From positions 1 through 64,000 of the forward strand of contig JAGXFO010000015.1 of assembly GCA_024637255.1 (NCBI GenBank): DNA of 64,000 nucleotides. The letters run 5' to 3'. Both the position numbers and the translations under genes were made by a program. The notes below the pieces were generated by a model, which was not told the origin of the DNA, made no database searches, and saw only the letters and a list, made by a program, of their open reading frames with translations. Below are positions 46,862-54,634 of this stretch, piece by piece. Every line of letters begins with the position of its first letter. Positions within the stretch are counted from its first letter, which is position 1. The stretch comes from Sulfurovum sp. (lineage in GTDB: Bacteria; Campylobacterota; Campylobacteria; Campylobacterales; Sulfurovaceae).

Positions 46862-47086
46862 ATGTGTGCTGAAAAGATACAACGTTTAATACAGGCGAGT
46901 ATACTTGGTTTTGTCATGGGGCTAGCAGGTTCAGGCATGTATGCCGCTGCATTTATCCTGCAGTTTGTGATGATGGTAATGCTTTTGATTGCAGGATTGA
47001 CAGGATTTTGTCCAGGGTTAATCATACTTAAAAAAATATTCCCAGCATGTAAATGTCAAGAAAACAGTTCAAAGGACAATAAGTAA
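46862..47086 (+). CDS. small membrane protein, DUF2892-like
   Basis: A 74-residue protein with two membrane helices (about 11-30 and 33-52) and the TGFCPGLIILKK segment typical of the DUF2892/YgaP transmembrane unit, then a short tail with a CKC motif. Function unknown; relatives often accompany rhodanese or thiol chemistry. A TATAAT at 46829-46834 and AAGGA 7 bases before the ATG support expression. Its stop overlaps the purM start (TAATG). Confidence 0.7.
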   Translation: MCAEKIQRLIQASILGFVMGLAGSGMYAAAFILQFVMMVMLLIAGLTGFCPGLIILKKIFPACKCQENSSKDNK

Positions 47087-48081
47087 TGTCAAATATATCA
47101 TATAAAGATGCCGGTGTAGATATCGATGCGGGTAATGCATTTGTAGAAGCCATCAAAGAAGATGTGAAATCAACTTTTGATAAAAATGTAATAGGGGGCA
47201 TCGGATCATTTGCAGGCGCATATGCACTTCCAACGGGCTATAAGGAGCCAGTGATTCTTTCTGCTACGGATGGGGTAGGTACGAAGTTACGTATTGCCAT
47301 AGAAAGCGGTAAACTTGACACCGTGGGTATTGACCTTGTAGCAATGTGTGTAAACGACCTCATTTGTAATAATGGCACACCAATGTTTTTCCTTGATTAT
47401 TATGCAACAGGTAAACTATTGCCACAAAATGCCAAAGATGTCGTTGCCGGTATCGCCGAGGGTTGTCGCCGAGGGGAATGTGCACTTGTAGGTGGTGAAA
47501 CAGCTGAAATGCCAGGCATGTATTCTGATGATGACTTTGACCTTGCCGGATTTGCAGTAGGTATCGCAGAGCGCGCAGATATGGATATGGTAGCCAATGT
47601 AAGAGAAGGACAGATTCTTATAGCCATGCCAAGTTCGGGTGTACATTCAAACGGCTATTCTCTTGTAAGAAAGATTTTCTTTGACAAGCTAGGCATGAGC
47701 CTTGAGACAGAGTTTGAAGGCAAACCCCTTGTAGAGACTTTACTTGAGCCGACACGTATCTATGTAAAAGACTACAAGGCCAACAAACAGTACATAAAAG
47801 CCTTAGCCCACATCACAGGTGGGGGAATCATAGAAAACCTTCCTAGAGTCCTTCCTGAGGGCATGAGGGCCATTGTAAACAAAGACAGTATCAGAGTACT
47901 TCCTATTTTTGAATTTATGAGCCAATATGTTGCTGAAGAAGAGATGTATAGAGCTTTTAACATGGGTGTAGGCATGGTATGGGTTGTTGAACCTGAAGAT
48001 GTAGATAAAGTACTTGCAAATACAGACGGTTATGTCATCGGTGCACTTGCTCATGGTAAAAAAGGTGTTGAGATGGTTTAA
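47086..48081 (+). CDS. purM: phosphoribosylformylglycinamidine cyclo-ligase
   Basis: A 331-residue PurM making aminoimidazole ribonucleotide in purine synthesis. The start SYKDAGVDIDAGNAFV, the ATP-site segment ATDGVGTKLRIA and GGETAEMPGMY are family hallmarks. Length is normal. Its ATG overlaps the stop of the small membrane protein gene, so the two are co-transcribed. Confidence 0.96.
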   Translation: MSNISYKDAGVDIDAGNAFVEAIKEDVKSTFDKNVIGGIGSFAGAYALPTGYKEPVILSATDGVGTKLRIAIESGKLDTVGIDLVAMCVNDLICNNGTPMFFLDYYATGKLLPQNAKDVVAGIAEGCRRGECALVGGETAEMPGMYSDDDFDLAGFAVGIAERADMDMVANVREGQILIAMPSSGVHSNGYSLVRKIFFDKLGMSLETEFEGKPLVETLLEPTRIYVKDYKANKQYIKALAHITGGGIIENLPRVLPEGMRAIVNKDSIRVLPIFEFMSQYVAEEEMYRAFNMGVGMVWVVEPEDVDKVLANTDGYVIGALAHGKKGVEMV

Positions 48082-48109
48082 CCATTTCAACTGACTACAC
48101 ATTCAGTAA

Positions 48110-49573
48110 TTAACTTTTGCAGACGCTTTCTTTTATGCACTCTCTATCTAACTCACCACTTTTCCATTTTGAAAGATACATTTTTAAATTACTATGCACG
48201 TCCCCTTGTAGCACATAGAGCCCTATAAGGTTTGGTAAAGCCATTGATAAGATAAGAAGGTCTGAAAAATCAAGTAGTGTAGAGGCACTGGTTACTGATG
48301 CTATAACAGTAAATGAAACAAAGATGAGCTTATACACAAGAGTATATTTCTCGCCAAAGAGATAGGTCCACGAACGTTCACCGTAGTACGACCATGAAAT
48401 CATCGTAGAGAAAGCAAAAAGAACGATAGAGAAAGAGAGAATAAGAGGGAACCAGGAGATGACTGTTCCAAAGGCAGCAGAAGTGAGTGCCGCGCCCTGT
48501 CTTGATGCCACAAGGCTTGCAAACTCTCCATCTGGAGCATAGACGCCTGTTGTGACTATGACAAGTGCCGTCATGGTACAAATGATAATGGTATCTATGA
48601 ATGGTTCATAAAGGGCTACCATTCCTTGACGAACAGGGTATTTGACGGCTGCTGTTGAATGCACAATGGCGGCAGAACCGATACCAGCCTCAGATGAAAA
48701 GGCCGCACGCTTAAATCCTTGCACCAAAACCCCTACAAGGCCACCTACCGCAGCCGTAGGAGCAAAAGCTTCATGGAAGATGAGATATATTGCATCTGGT
48801 ACAGCAGAAGCGTTTACAATAAGTATCCAGAGCGATGCCAGCAGATAGACTACGACCATCAGGGGTACGATCTTTTCTGCAGTACGGGCGATACGCTTAA
48901 TACCACCGATAATGACAAAACCTACAATGGCTGCCATGATCACTCCAAAGACAATAGGATATGTTTTAAAGAAAGGGATATTCTCCGATACTACGCCCAT
49001 CGCCTGAGAGGTCTGGAAGGCATTACCTGCACCCAAGGACCCCCCTATGGCAAGTACGGCAAAGAGTACGGCAAGGACTTTACCAAGTTTTAAATGTCCT
49101 TTAGCGGCGAGTCCTTTGGAAAGATACTGCATTGCCCCACCCATGATACGGCCATCTGGTCTTGTCTCGCGATAGATCTGTGCAAGTGTTACTTCTGTAA
49201 ATTTGAGTGTCATACCAAAAAAACCTGCCAGTATCATCCAGAATGTAGCTCCTGGCCCACCTATAGTTATAGCTATGGCAACTCCTGCGATATTTCCTAA
49301 TCCAACTGTGGCTGAAAGAGCAGTGGTTAAAGACTGAAAGGGGGTAATCTCCCCTACATCGTCAGCCGTTTTATATTTACCTGTGATGACTTTAAAAGCG
49401 TGAGCAAACATACGGACATTGATAAAGCCAAAACGAAAAGTAAGAAAAACCCCACCGACTATAAGCCATGCAACAATGAAAGGCATACTCGTTCCTTCTA
49501 CTTGTCCAAAGAAGATGTCAAAAAAGAAGATGGATCCTAAGAAATGGTTGATTTGTTCAAATATACTATTCAT
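48110..49573 (-). CDS. sodium:alanine symporter (AGCS family)
   Basis: A 487-residue transporter with about 11 membrane segments. The AGCS motif TALSATVGLGNIAGVAIAITIGGPGA (about 85-110) and FKRAAFSSEAGIGSAAIVHS (about 287-306) are clear. It imports alanine or glycine with Na+. It ends in a Cys-containing acidic tail (RECIKESVCKS). Monocistronic, convergent with purM. Confidence 0.93.
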   Translation of the reverse strand: MNSIFEQINHFLGSIFFFDIFFGQVEGTSMPFIVAWLIVGGVFLTFRFGFINVRMFAHAFKVITGKYKTADDVGEITPFQSLTTALSATVGLGNIAGVAIAITIGGPGATFWMILAGFFGMTLKFTEVTLAQIYRETRPDGRIMGGAMQYLSKGLAAKGHLKLGKVLAVLFAVLAIGGSLGAGNAFQTSQAMGVVSENIPFFKTYPIVFGVIMAAIVGFVIIGGIKRIARTAEKIVPLMVVVYLLASLWILIVNASAVPDAIYLIFHEAFAPTAAVGGLVGVLVQGFKRAAFSSEAGIGSAAIVHSTAAVKYPVRQGMVALYEPFIDTIIICTMTALVIVTTGVYAPDGEFASLVASRQGAALTSAAFGTVISWFPLILSFSIVLFAFSTMISWSYYGERSWTYLFGEKYTLVYKLIFVSFTVIASVTSASTLLDFSDLLILSMALPNLIGLYVLQGDVHSNLKMYLSKWKSGELDRECIKESVCKS

Positions 49574-49678
49574 ATGTTTACCCTGAGCATGTAGATAGAT
49601 TTATTATACTCACTAACGCCTAAAGTACCCCCAAAATAGGGAATAAAATAAGAATTTTGCATTTTTTTCTAGAATCTA

Positions 49679-49707
49679 TTGACAATTAGAAGCCTTTTGA
49701 CTATAAT
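49679..49707 (+). promoter_or_regulatory. perfect sigma-70 promoter of the tRNA cluster
   Basis: TTGACA at 49679-49684 and TATAAT at 49702-49707, 17 bp apart, both perfect. The predicted start (about 49714) is 16 bp before tRNA-Pro. The five tRNA genes that follow have no other clear promoters. Confidence 0.85.
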
Positions 49708-49729
49708 TGCGTTCCTTTTTATAAGGTAA

Positions 49730-49806
49730 CGGAGTGTAGCGCAGTCTGGTAGCGCACCTGGTTTGGGACCAGGGGGTCGAAGGTTCGAGTCCTTTCACTC
49801 CGACCA
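49730..49806 (+). tRNA. tRNA-Pro (TGG)
   Basis: A complete cloverleaf with CCA encoded. Acceptor CGGAGTG pairs with CACTCCG; anticodon loop TTTGGGA gives TGG; T-loop TTCGAGT is canonical. First gene of the cluster. Confidence 0.95.
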
Positions 49807-49848
49807 TTTAGATATTTAACATGTAATAATAAGTAATCATTTAATTAT

Positions 49849-49924
<76 letters not shown>

Positions 49925-49961
49925 TTGGTAATTAATTCGGGTAACCACCCAATATGAAGAA

Positions 49962-50037
49962 GCGCTTGTGGCTCAATGGATAGAGCATCAGACTTCGGAT
50001 CTGAGGGTTAGAGGTTCGAGTCCTCTCAGGCGTACCA
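49962..50037 (+). tRNA. tRNA-Arg (TCG)
   Basis: A complete cloverleaf with CCA encoded. Acceptor GCGCTTG pairs with CAGGCGT, with G-T at the first and fifth pairs. Anticodon loop CTTCGGA gives TCG. Confidence 0.94.
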
Positions 50038-50076
50038 TTAATATATCAGTTTTGTTATTTATTATTATTTTTATGT

Positions 50077-50153
50077 GCACCCATAGCTCAGCTGGATAGA
50101 GCATCGCCCTTCTAAGGCGAGGGTCTTAGGTTCGAATCCTAATGGGTGTACCA
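50077..50153 (+). tRNA. tRNA-Arg (TCT)
   Basis: A complete cloverleaf with CCA encoded. Acceptor GCACCCA pairs with TGGGTGT, starting with a G-T pair. Anticodon loop CTTCTAA gives TCT. A second Arg tRNA with a different anticodon from the previous one. Confidence 0.94.
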
Positions 50154-50185
50154 TTTATTTTCATTGTTTTGTAAAACAATCACAT

Positions 50186-50270
50186 GCGGATGTGGTGAAA
50201 TTGGTATACACGCCAGACTTAGGATCTGGTGCTTTACGGCGTGGAGGTTCGAGTCCTCTCATCCGCACCA
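50186..50270 (+). tRNA. tRNA-Leu (TAG), integration target
   Basis: An 85-nt class II tRNA with a long variable arm and encoded CCA. Acceptor GCGGATG pairs with CATCCGC; anticodon loop CTTAGGA gives TAG. Its last 24 bases form the left attachment repeat of the mobile element, so the gene is intact but its original 3' flank now lies at 56572. Confidence 0.95.
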
Positions 50271-50271
50271 C
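50247..50271. repeat. left attachment repeat (attL, tRNA-Leu 3' end)
   Basis: Covers the T-arm through CCA of tRNA-Leu plus one base. Identical over 25 bp to 56547-56571; after a single mismatch the next three bases also agree. Confidence 0.9.
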
Positions 50272-50318
50272 CTACAAAGCCCGTTTATACGGCACTTAAT
50301 CAACTTTTAAAACTGTTA

Positions 50319-50340
50319 GGGGATACTCTAGGGGATACCT
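50319..50340. repeat. left pair of GGGGATAC sites
   Basis: GGGGATAC at 50319-50326 and 50331-50338, then CT. The same paired layout (8 bp, 4-bp spacer, 10 bp) recurs in the same orientation near the right end. Likely arm-type binding sites for the integrase. Confidence 0.7.
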
Positions 50341-50496
50341 TTACATTAAAAATACTCTTTTTATAGCTTTTTCATGTGCTACTTTTTGATATACTTAATT
50401 ATTAGAATTGGCGAGTTAACTAAAAAGACTAAGCAGTGTAGGGCATTGTATTTTGTATTTTTGCTTGTTGTAACAAATTTATCTACTGGATAAAAG

Positions 50497-51036
50497 ATGT
50501 CTTATCATACCACACTTAAACAAGGCGACCTGTTAGGCGAAGAGAGCGCAACCTTTATCGTTAATGCCTCTAATACACGCCTGATACTAGGCTCTGGTGT
50601 GTCTATGGCTTTCAAGCGACATTGTGGTATAGGACTACAGCACGAAATGACTTTAAGGCTTGGGGAGATAGGGCATACGCTTTCAAAAGGTGATGTTGTT
50701 GCTACCTCATCAGGTGCTACGAACTTCATCTATGCCCTTCATGCTGCCATAATGGACTACAATCAAGGAACAAAAGAAGCCGACAAATATCCATCCCTTG
50801 AAGATATTGAAACAACACTTGAAAACATTGAGCCCTATTTGGAATGGTATGCAAAAAGTCATTCAGAGCCCATGAGTCTCGTGCTTCCTCTGATGGGTAC
50901 TGGTGTTGGTGGTCTTAATGTCCTTGATGTGTTTAAGGTTAATAAGGCTTTCTTCTCAAAGAGTGTGCCCTTTGATTGCAGTGTTGTAATCTATGCATAT
51001 AGCCAACAAGATTATGAATGGCTTTCACTGCAATAA
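50497..51036 (+). CDS. macrodomain (ADP-ribose-binding) protein
   Basis: A 179-residue macrodomain protein. It has KQGDLL at the start, the ADP-ribose-binding segment IVNASNTRLILGSGVSMAF (about 19-37) and the phosphate loop LPLMGTGVGGL (about 129-139). Such domains bind ADP-ribose or remove it from proteins, nucleic acids or O-acetyl-ADP-ribose. No DarT-like toxin gene is beside it, so it is not an obvious DarTG antitoxin. It is the only rightward gene of the element and lies downstream of the tRNA operon. Role as cargo is inference. Confidence 0.82.
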   Translation: MSYHTTLKQGDLLGEESATFIVNASNTRLILGSGVSMAFKRHCGIGLQHEMTLRLGEIGHTLSKGDVVATSSGATNFIYALHAAIMDYNQGTKEADKYPSLEDIETTLENIEPYLEWYAKSHSEPMSLVLPLMGTGVGGLNVLDVFKVNKAFFSKSVPFDCSVVIYAYSQQDYEWLSLQ

Positions 51037-51130
51037 CTTCACATTCAATATTCTTCAACTGTATTTCATGGTAATTGTTTTAAATAGAACCCTTGCTATG
51101 TTCTTTTTTATAGTGCCAAAAAACTATGCT

Positions 51131-51505
51131 TTAATAGTGATATACGCTTCCGCTATGATGTACATTAACTGTAGCGGGAGGAGTATACTGTTGCCCCGTA
51201 AATGGGAAAGCTGGCATTTTTCCATCAGACGGACCACACTTATATGTGATGCTGTACCATGTAACTGGACCAGGGAAAACATCTGCAACAACTCCACCTG
51301 CATGACTTTCGCTTGATATAACCTTATATACTCCACTAGGACAGCTTTCAGATGCTTTCTGTAGACATTCGGTAGAGTTCTGACTACACTTAATTGTTTT
51401 GTAAGTAGACCCATCTGGGGCACTAAAAGAAGATGATGTTGATGCACACCCACTGAACATAAAGACCAGAGCAGTAGCTGGGACCGAAAGTATAAATTTT
51501 TTCAT
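51131..51505 (-). CDS. putative lipoprotein
   Basis: A 124-residue protein with a signal and lipobox FSGC (Cys at residue 20). The mature part has four Cys (about residues 40, 47, 55 and 89) that could form two disulfides, and a His/Tyr-rich end. No family recognised. It is the last gene of the leftward series. A ribosome site AAAGGA precedes the ATG. Confidence 0.65.
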   Translation of the reverse strand: MKKFILSVPATALVFMFSGCASTSSSFSAPDGSTYKTIKCSQNSTECLQKASESCPSGVYKVISSESHAGGVVADVFPGPVTWYSITYKCGPSDGKMPAFPFTGQQYTPPATVNVHHSGSVYHY

Positions 51506-51583
51506 TGCAATCCTTTAAAATAGTAACTTTTATATTATATCAATCATATAATACCCCCTGCTTATAGAAGCAAGGGCAGATGT

Positions 51584-52228
51584 TTAGTTTTGTGTGATAG
51601 AGGTAGCCTGAAAAATAATGTTTCCAGTTTTTATCTCATATGCAAGAATATTCATGTTTGGGTCAAAAGTAGTATAGCTTTCCGATGTGAGTAAAAGGCT
51701 ACCATACGCATTGTACCATTTTGCTGTAGTAGCAGCAATGGCGCTATCTCCTTCTCCTGCTAAAAGCTTAACTGATATTTCTACCCTAGAGCCTTCAGTA
51801 CATTCCAAAGGAACAACATCCGATACATAACCTATGGTAGCATTTGTTGGGATAGGAGTAGGCGTAACTCCTTCTGCAATATAACACTCCGTTCCATCAT
51901 TCAATAGCATAGCATAAAGATTTCCTAGGTATGTCCCCATGTACGAGGTGTCCGTAGTTCCGTCTATCACCGCGACCTGTTGATGTAAATCCAATGTGGT
52001 TCCCATATAATCAAAAGTTCCTTCATAGGTGACGTAGTATGTTCCTTGAACAGTAGTGCCATCTACTATCCCCTCCAAATTTAATGTTAAAGACGACTTA
52101 TCAATGAAGGTTCTCAAGTCATATTCAATCAGTGGTTCTGGTGGCACATCCGAAGTTCCACCTCCTCCTCCGCAGGCTGTAAACATTAATGCCATCCCAG
52201 TTAACAATAGAGCTTTTTTGTAATTCAA
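51584..52228 (-). CDS. putative lipoprotein with Gly-rich linker
   Basis: A 214-residue protein. Signal and lipobox FTAC (Cys at residue 19) are followed by GGGGG and a Pro-rich linker, then a beta-rich domain with two Cys. No enzyme motif seen. The Cys-Gly5 start is common among surface-exposed lipoproteins of Campylobacterota and Bacteroidota. Function unknown; possibly a surface change conferred by the element. AAAGGA ribosome site is present. Confidence 0.65.
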   Translation of the reverse strand: MNYKKALLLTGMALMFTACGGGGGTSDVPPEPLIEYDLRTFIDKSSLTLNLEGIVDGTTVQGTYYVTYEGTFDYMGTTLDLHQQVAVIDGTTDTSYMGTYLGNLYAMLLNDGTECYIAEGVTPTPIPTNATIGYVSDVVPLECTEGSRVEISVKLLAGEGDSAIAATTAKWYNAYGSLLLTSESYTTFDPNMNILAYEIKTGNIIFQATSITQN

Positions 52229-52370
52229 TTCTAATCCTTTTATTTAACGTATTTTAATGCCATGAAAAATCAAAGCACACCACTATTTAATTTCAAAAAT
52301 AATCTCCTTGCGTATATATTAACATTCTTCATGTAATATTCATGTAATATTTTGAAATAAGGAATTAAAA

Positions 52371-52685
52371 TCATCTAATTTTACAAATTTGGTCTATCTC
52401 CTCTTTGTCCTTTCTTGTCTCTTTCTTGTCTCTTTCTTGTCTCTTTCCTGATACAAGTGTTCTTAATATCAGACCAAACTCATTATATGGATTAGGTTCG
52501 TTAGCATCATAGTGTACTGTTCCATCTTCAAATAAGAAACTACCGTCATTGTTTTTAGTTAATGGTCTCCCATCTCTAGTTGTATAAACTCCTTTTGTAT
52601 CCTCATTAACTAATTTAATTTCTCTATGTTTTCGAGTGGTTGTATTTAACTTTTTCTCAAGATTAACTATTCGTACTTTATTCAT
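52371..52685 (-). CDS. hypothetical protein with repeat-encoded charged tail
   Basis: A 104-residue, highly charged protein. The middle (TRDGRPLTKNNDGSFLFEDG) may be a small beta unit. The C-terminal Glu/Arg/Lys-rich tail is encoded by a tandem 11-bp repeat at 52408-52450; since 11 is not a multiple of 3, any change in copy number would change the tail's frame and length. It overlaps the small-terminase-like gene by 4 bp. No family recognised. Confidence 0.55.
   Translation of the reverse strand: MNKVRIVNLEKKLNTTTRKHREIKLVNEDTKGVYTTRDGRPLTKNNDGSFLFEDGTVHYDANEPNPYNEFGLILRTLVSGKRQERDKKETRKDKEEIDQICKIR
52408..52450. repeat. 11-bp tandem repeat inside a gene
   Basis: TCTCTTTCTTG is present exactly at 52418-52428 and 52429-52439, with one mismatch at 52440-52450 and a 10-bp partial copy at 52408-52417. 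It lies in the 3' coding end of the hypothetical gene read leftward. Confidence 0.9.
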
Positions 52686-53152
52686 TTTTGCATCTCCTCA
52701 AGTTTGATAACTCTCTCTTCAAGCTCTGTTACTTCATATCCTTTGATGTAACTGTTGCTAACTGCCTCTATGGTGCGTAACTGACTTTCGTTAATCTCGC
52801 CATTTGCAAACTGTTGCGTGGCTGCTGATAAGTTAGCAAGTGCTTCTTGCGCGTTACTAGGTTTCTTGATTTCCACAATAGGTGTGAATAAGCACAAGCG
52901 CTTGACTAATAGCTGTTGGTTGGCGGGGTTCGTTTCTAAGGTGTCGAGTATGGATGCTGTGACTTTTTTAGCTAGTATTATCTTTCCACGTTGAATAGAT
53001 TGTTTTAGTTGTTCATTCCTAGATAGAGTTTCTGCTCCAATGTTCAAAGCTTGACTAATTAAGATATTGTTAAATCCCTGTTCTGCTAGTTCCTGCACCT
53101 CTTGTATTAACTGCTCTGTGACTGTTGTTTTGTGTCTTGTTTTCTGCTTCAT
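52682..53152 (-). CDS. HTH protein resembling a phage small terminase subunit
   Basis: A 156-residue protein. An HTH spans about residues 18-45 (LAEQGFNNILISQALNIGAETLSRN), followed by SIQRGKIILAKKVTASIL, the pattern of small terminase subunits, and a C-terminal helical hairpin ending ELEERVIKLEEMQK like that seen in related phage proteins. A small terminase binds phage DNA for packaging. In a phage satellite it could redirect packaging to the element. A plain DNA-binding regulator is the alternative. It overlaps the next gene by 4 bp. Confidence 0.55.
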   Translation of the reverse strand: MKQKTRHKTTVTEQLIQEVQELAEQGFNNILISQALNIGAETLSRNEQLKQSIQRGKIILAKKVTASILDTLETNPANQQLLVKRLCLFTPIVEIKKPSNAQEALANLSAATQQFANGEINESQLRTIEAVSNSYIKGYEVTELEERVIKLEEMQK

Positions 53153-53255
53153 TTTTTACCTTTAATGTGAATTAATAGCAAGGCGCGAAATAGACGCTCA
53201 CACCGTGTCTATTTGAGGTTTTACGTGAAATTTTGGTATGATTAACCTATAGAGA

Positions 53256-53444
53256 TTAAATGCCCTCTATTTTCACACTCAACCCAGTAGCCTTTTTGAT
53301 AGTTTTTTCTATCTTCTGATAGGCTGTTTCAATGTCTCTAAATTGTAGCTTTTTGATGTATCCTGACTTAAAGACAAACTCTAACCTCATCAGTGGATAA
53401 TCTAGCTTTGCTTGATGTGCTTTGTTGTAGATTTTAATGTCCAT
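53256..53444 (-). CDS. C-terminal part of Rep_trans-like replication initiator
   Basis: About 62 residues from an ATG at 53444 with no good ribosome site. It contains IKIYNKAHQ..LDYPLMRLEFVFK, matching the 'iYdK..E ... RiE' motif of Rep_trans (RCR) initiators that follows the upstream motif RIDVAFDY. It is out of frame with the N-terminal part by one base; the two meet at an A8 tract (coding-strand positions 53465-53458). Removing one A would join them into one protein of about 224 residues. Confidence 0.6.
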   Translation of the reverse strand: MDIKIYNKAHQAKLDYPLMRLEFVFKSGYIKKLQFRDIETAYQKIEKTIKKATGLSVKIEGI

Positions 53445-53931
53445 CTTCTGATTTGTCTTTTTTTTCTTTGGCTGTTTTGTAGTATGTAGTGTTTCCATAC
53501 CTGAACGGCTCTCTAGTCCTACATAGTGCCTTGATAATACTCTTAGGTATCTCTCCCTGGTAGTCAAAAGCGACATCTATCCTTGTTACTCGTGATTGTT
53601 GTAGTTGACTCTTCAAATCATTAAGTGTTATCACCAGTAGCCTTGAGCGGTCATTGTACCCACGTAGCCCTGCAAACTCCAGAGTCTGTCTCAATGGAGT
53701 AGCTGAAAATGTTTTAAGTGGTAGTGTTTGTCCTAAATGCGTATGTATGATTTTGGCTTCTATGATATTCTTTTTCAAAGATTTACCAAAAGTTTCGCTC
53801 CAGACACTAGGCTCAAATACTGCCTTACTCTTTACTGTTTCAATGCTATAATCATTATCATAAACAAACATAGCTTCTAGGTGATTATCACTTACATTCA
53901 AAGAGTCAATCATTGCGGACTTGACTCGCAT
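53434..53931 (-). CDS. N-terminal part of Rep_trans-like replication initiator
   Basis: A 165-residue ORF. The motif TRIDVAFDYQGEIP matches the first conserved Asp motif of Rep_trans initiators, which start rolling-circle replication by nicking with a Tyr. The reading frame leaves the expected sequence after KTAKEKK and stops soon after, while the rest of the domain continues in the +1 frame. I start at the ATG at 53931; another ATG at 53913 is possible. It overlaps the preceding gene by about 26 bp. Either a broken gene or one joined by slippage on A8. Confidence 0.6.
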   Translation of the reverse strand: MRVKSAMIDSLNVSDNHLEAMFVYDNDYSIETVKSKAVFEPSVWSETFGKSLKKNIIEAKIIHTHLGQTLPLKTFSATPLRQTLEFAGLRGYNDRSRLLVITLNDLKSQLQQSRVTRIDVAFDYQGEIPKSIIKALCRTREPFRYGNTTYYKTAKEKKDKSEDGH

Positions 53932-54238
53932 CTGGTAAAAACTGCATAACCTTCTCTGTTTTGAAACTCTCCAGTATAGATTTTGCAAGTTCTATGTTTT
54001 CTTGGTCTTGCATTAAAACATAAGGCTTATAATAAGAATATCTGGAGTATGCAACTGCATCATCATCAAATCTCAGCCCACACTTAACCAAATAATTTTT
54101 GATATTCTCAATACGTGACGTTAAATAGACTACGCTGTCGCTGTACTGTCTTACGTCCACGCCGTCTATTAAATCTCTTAATACAAGATAGTGTGATACA
54201 AAAGCGGGTTTGCTTTTTTTAGCAGGTAGCATACTCAT
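53906..54238 (-). CDS. hypothetical protein between HTH and Rep
   Basis: A 110-residue soluble, Tyr-rich protein with no motif that I recognise (YSRYSYYKPYVLM in the centre). Its start overlaps the AlpA-like gene and its end overlaps the Rep start, so it probably belongs to the replication module. Role unknown. Confidence 0.55.
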   Translation of the reverse strand: MSMLPAKKSKPAFVSHYLVLRDLIDGVDVRQYSDSVVYLTSRIENIKNYLVKCGLRFDDDAVAYSRYSYYKPYVLMQDQENIELAKSILESFKTEKVMQFLPDASQVRND

Positions 54239-54462
54239 GAGGCTACCTCTACTTTGTTGCTCTCCAAAAACGCTTCAATATCTGACCGCTTATATTTAAT
54301 ATACTTTCCGATCTTGCTAAAAACTAGATTGAGATTATACATCCTCCATTTTGCAAGGGTTGATACTGATAGCCCATATTGACTATTTACCTCACGCGGA
54401 TTTAACCACTCCTTCTGTCCTACTGCTAAAAGTGTTTCTTTGGCTTCTTTTTGTGCTTCCAT
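54235..54462 (-). CDS. AlpA/excisionase-like HTH protein
   Basis: A 75-residue HTH_17-type protein: LNPREVNSQYGLSVSTLAKWRM is a winged-helix/MerR-like HTH, and IGKYIKYKRSDIEAFLES is the typical excisionase/AlpA ending. The start at 54462 has AAAGG 8 bases upstream; an ATG 21 codons earlier is less likely. In related islands AlpA controls integrase or excision. It overlaps the next gene by 4 bp. Confidence 0.75.
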   Translation of the reverse strand: MEAQKEAKETLLAVGQKEWLNPREVNSQYGLSVSTLAKWRMYNLNLVFSKIGKYIKYKRSDIEAFLESNKVEVAS

Positions 54463-54587
54463 TTTGTTAACCTTTTGGTTAGGGTAACAGTACTGCACCA
54501 TCTCGTTAGAGATAGCTAAAAACATATTTAAGGGGCTATAAGTTCCTTATGATTTATAAACGAAGTTTAGCAATTAGGAAGATTTTC

Positions 54588-54621
54588 AGTTGTCCCAATT
54601 GGAGGTAAGTTTGGGACAACT
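54588..54621. promoter_or_regulatory. 11-bp inverted repeat ahead of the HTH/rep module
   Basis: AGTTGTCCCAA (54588-54598) and TTGGGACAACT (54611-54621) form a perfect dyad with a 12-bp centre in the 172-bp gap before the AlpA-like gene. There is no T-run for termination. It could be a repressor operator, an excisionase site or a replication origin hairpin for Rep. Confidence 0.6.
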
Positions 54622-54634
54622 TTATGAGATGATA

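Noticed and set aside
50497..51036. DarTG-type toxin-antitoxin
   Set aside because: The macrodomain protein has no neighbouring DarT-like ADP-ribosyltransferase gene.
53445..53576. N-terminal extension of the Rep C-terminal ORF up to 53576
   Set aside because: In this stretch the frame is the shadow of the N-terminal Rep ORF, which carries the conserved motifs.
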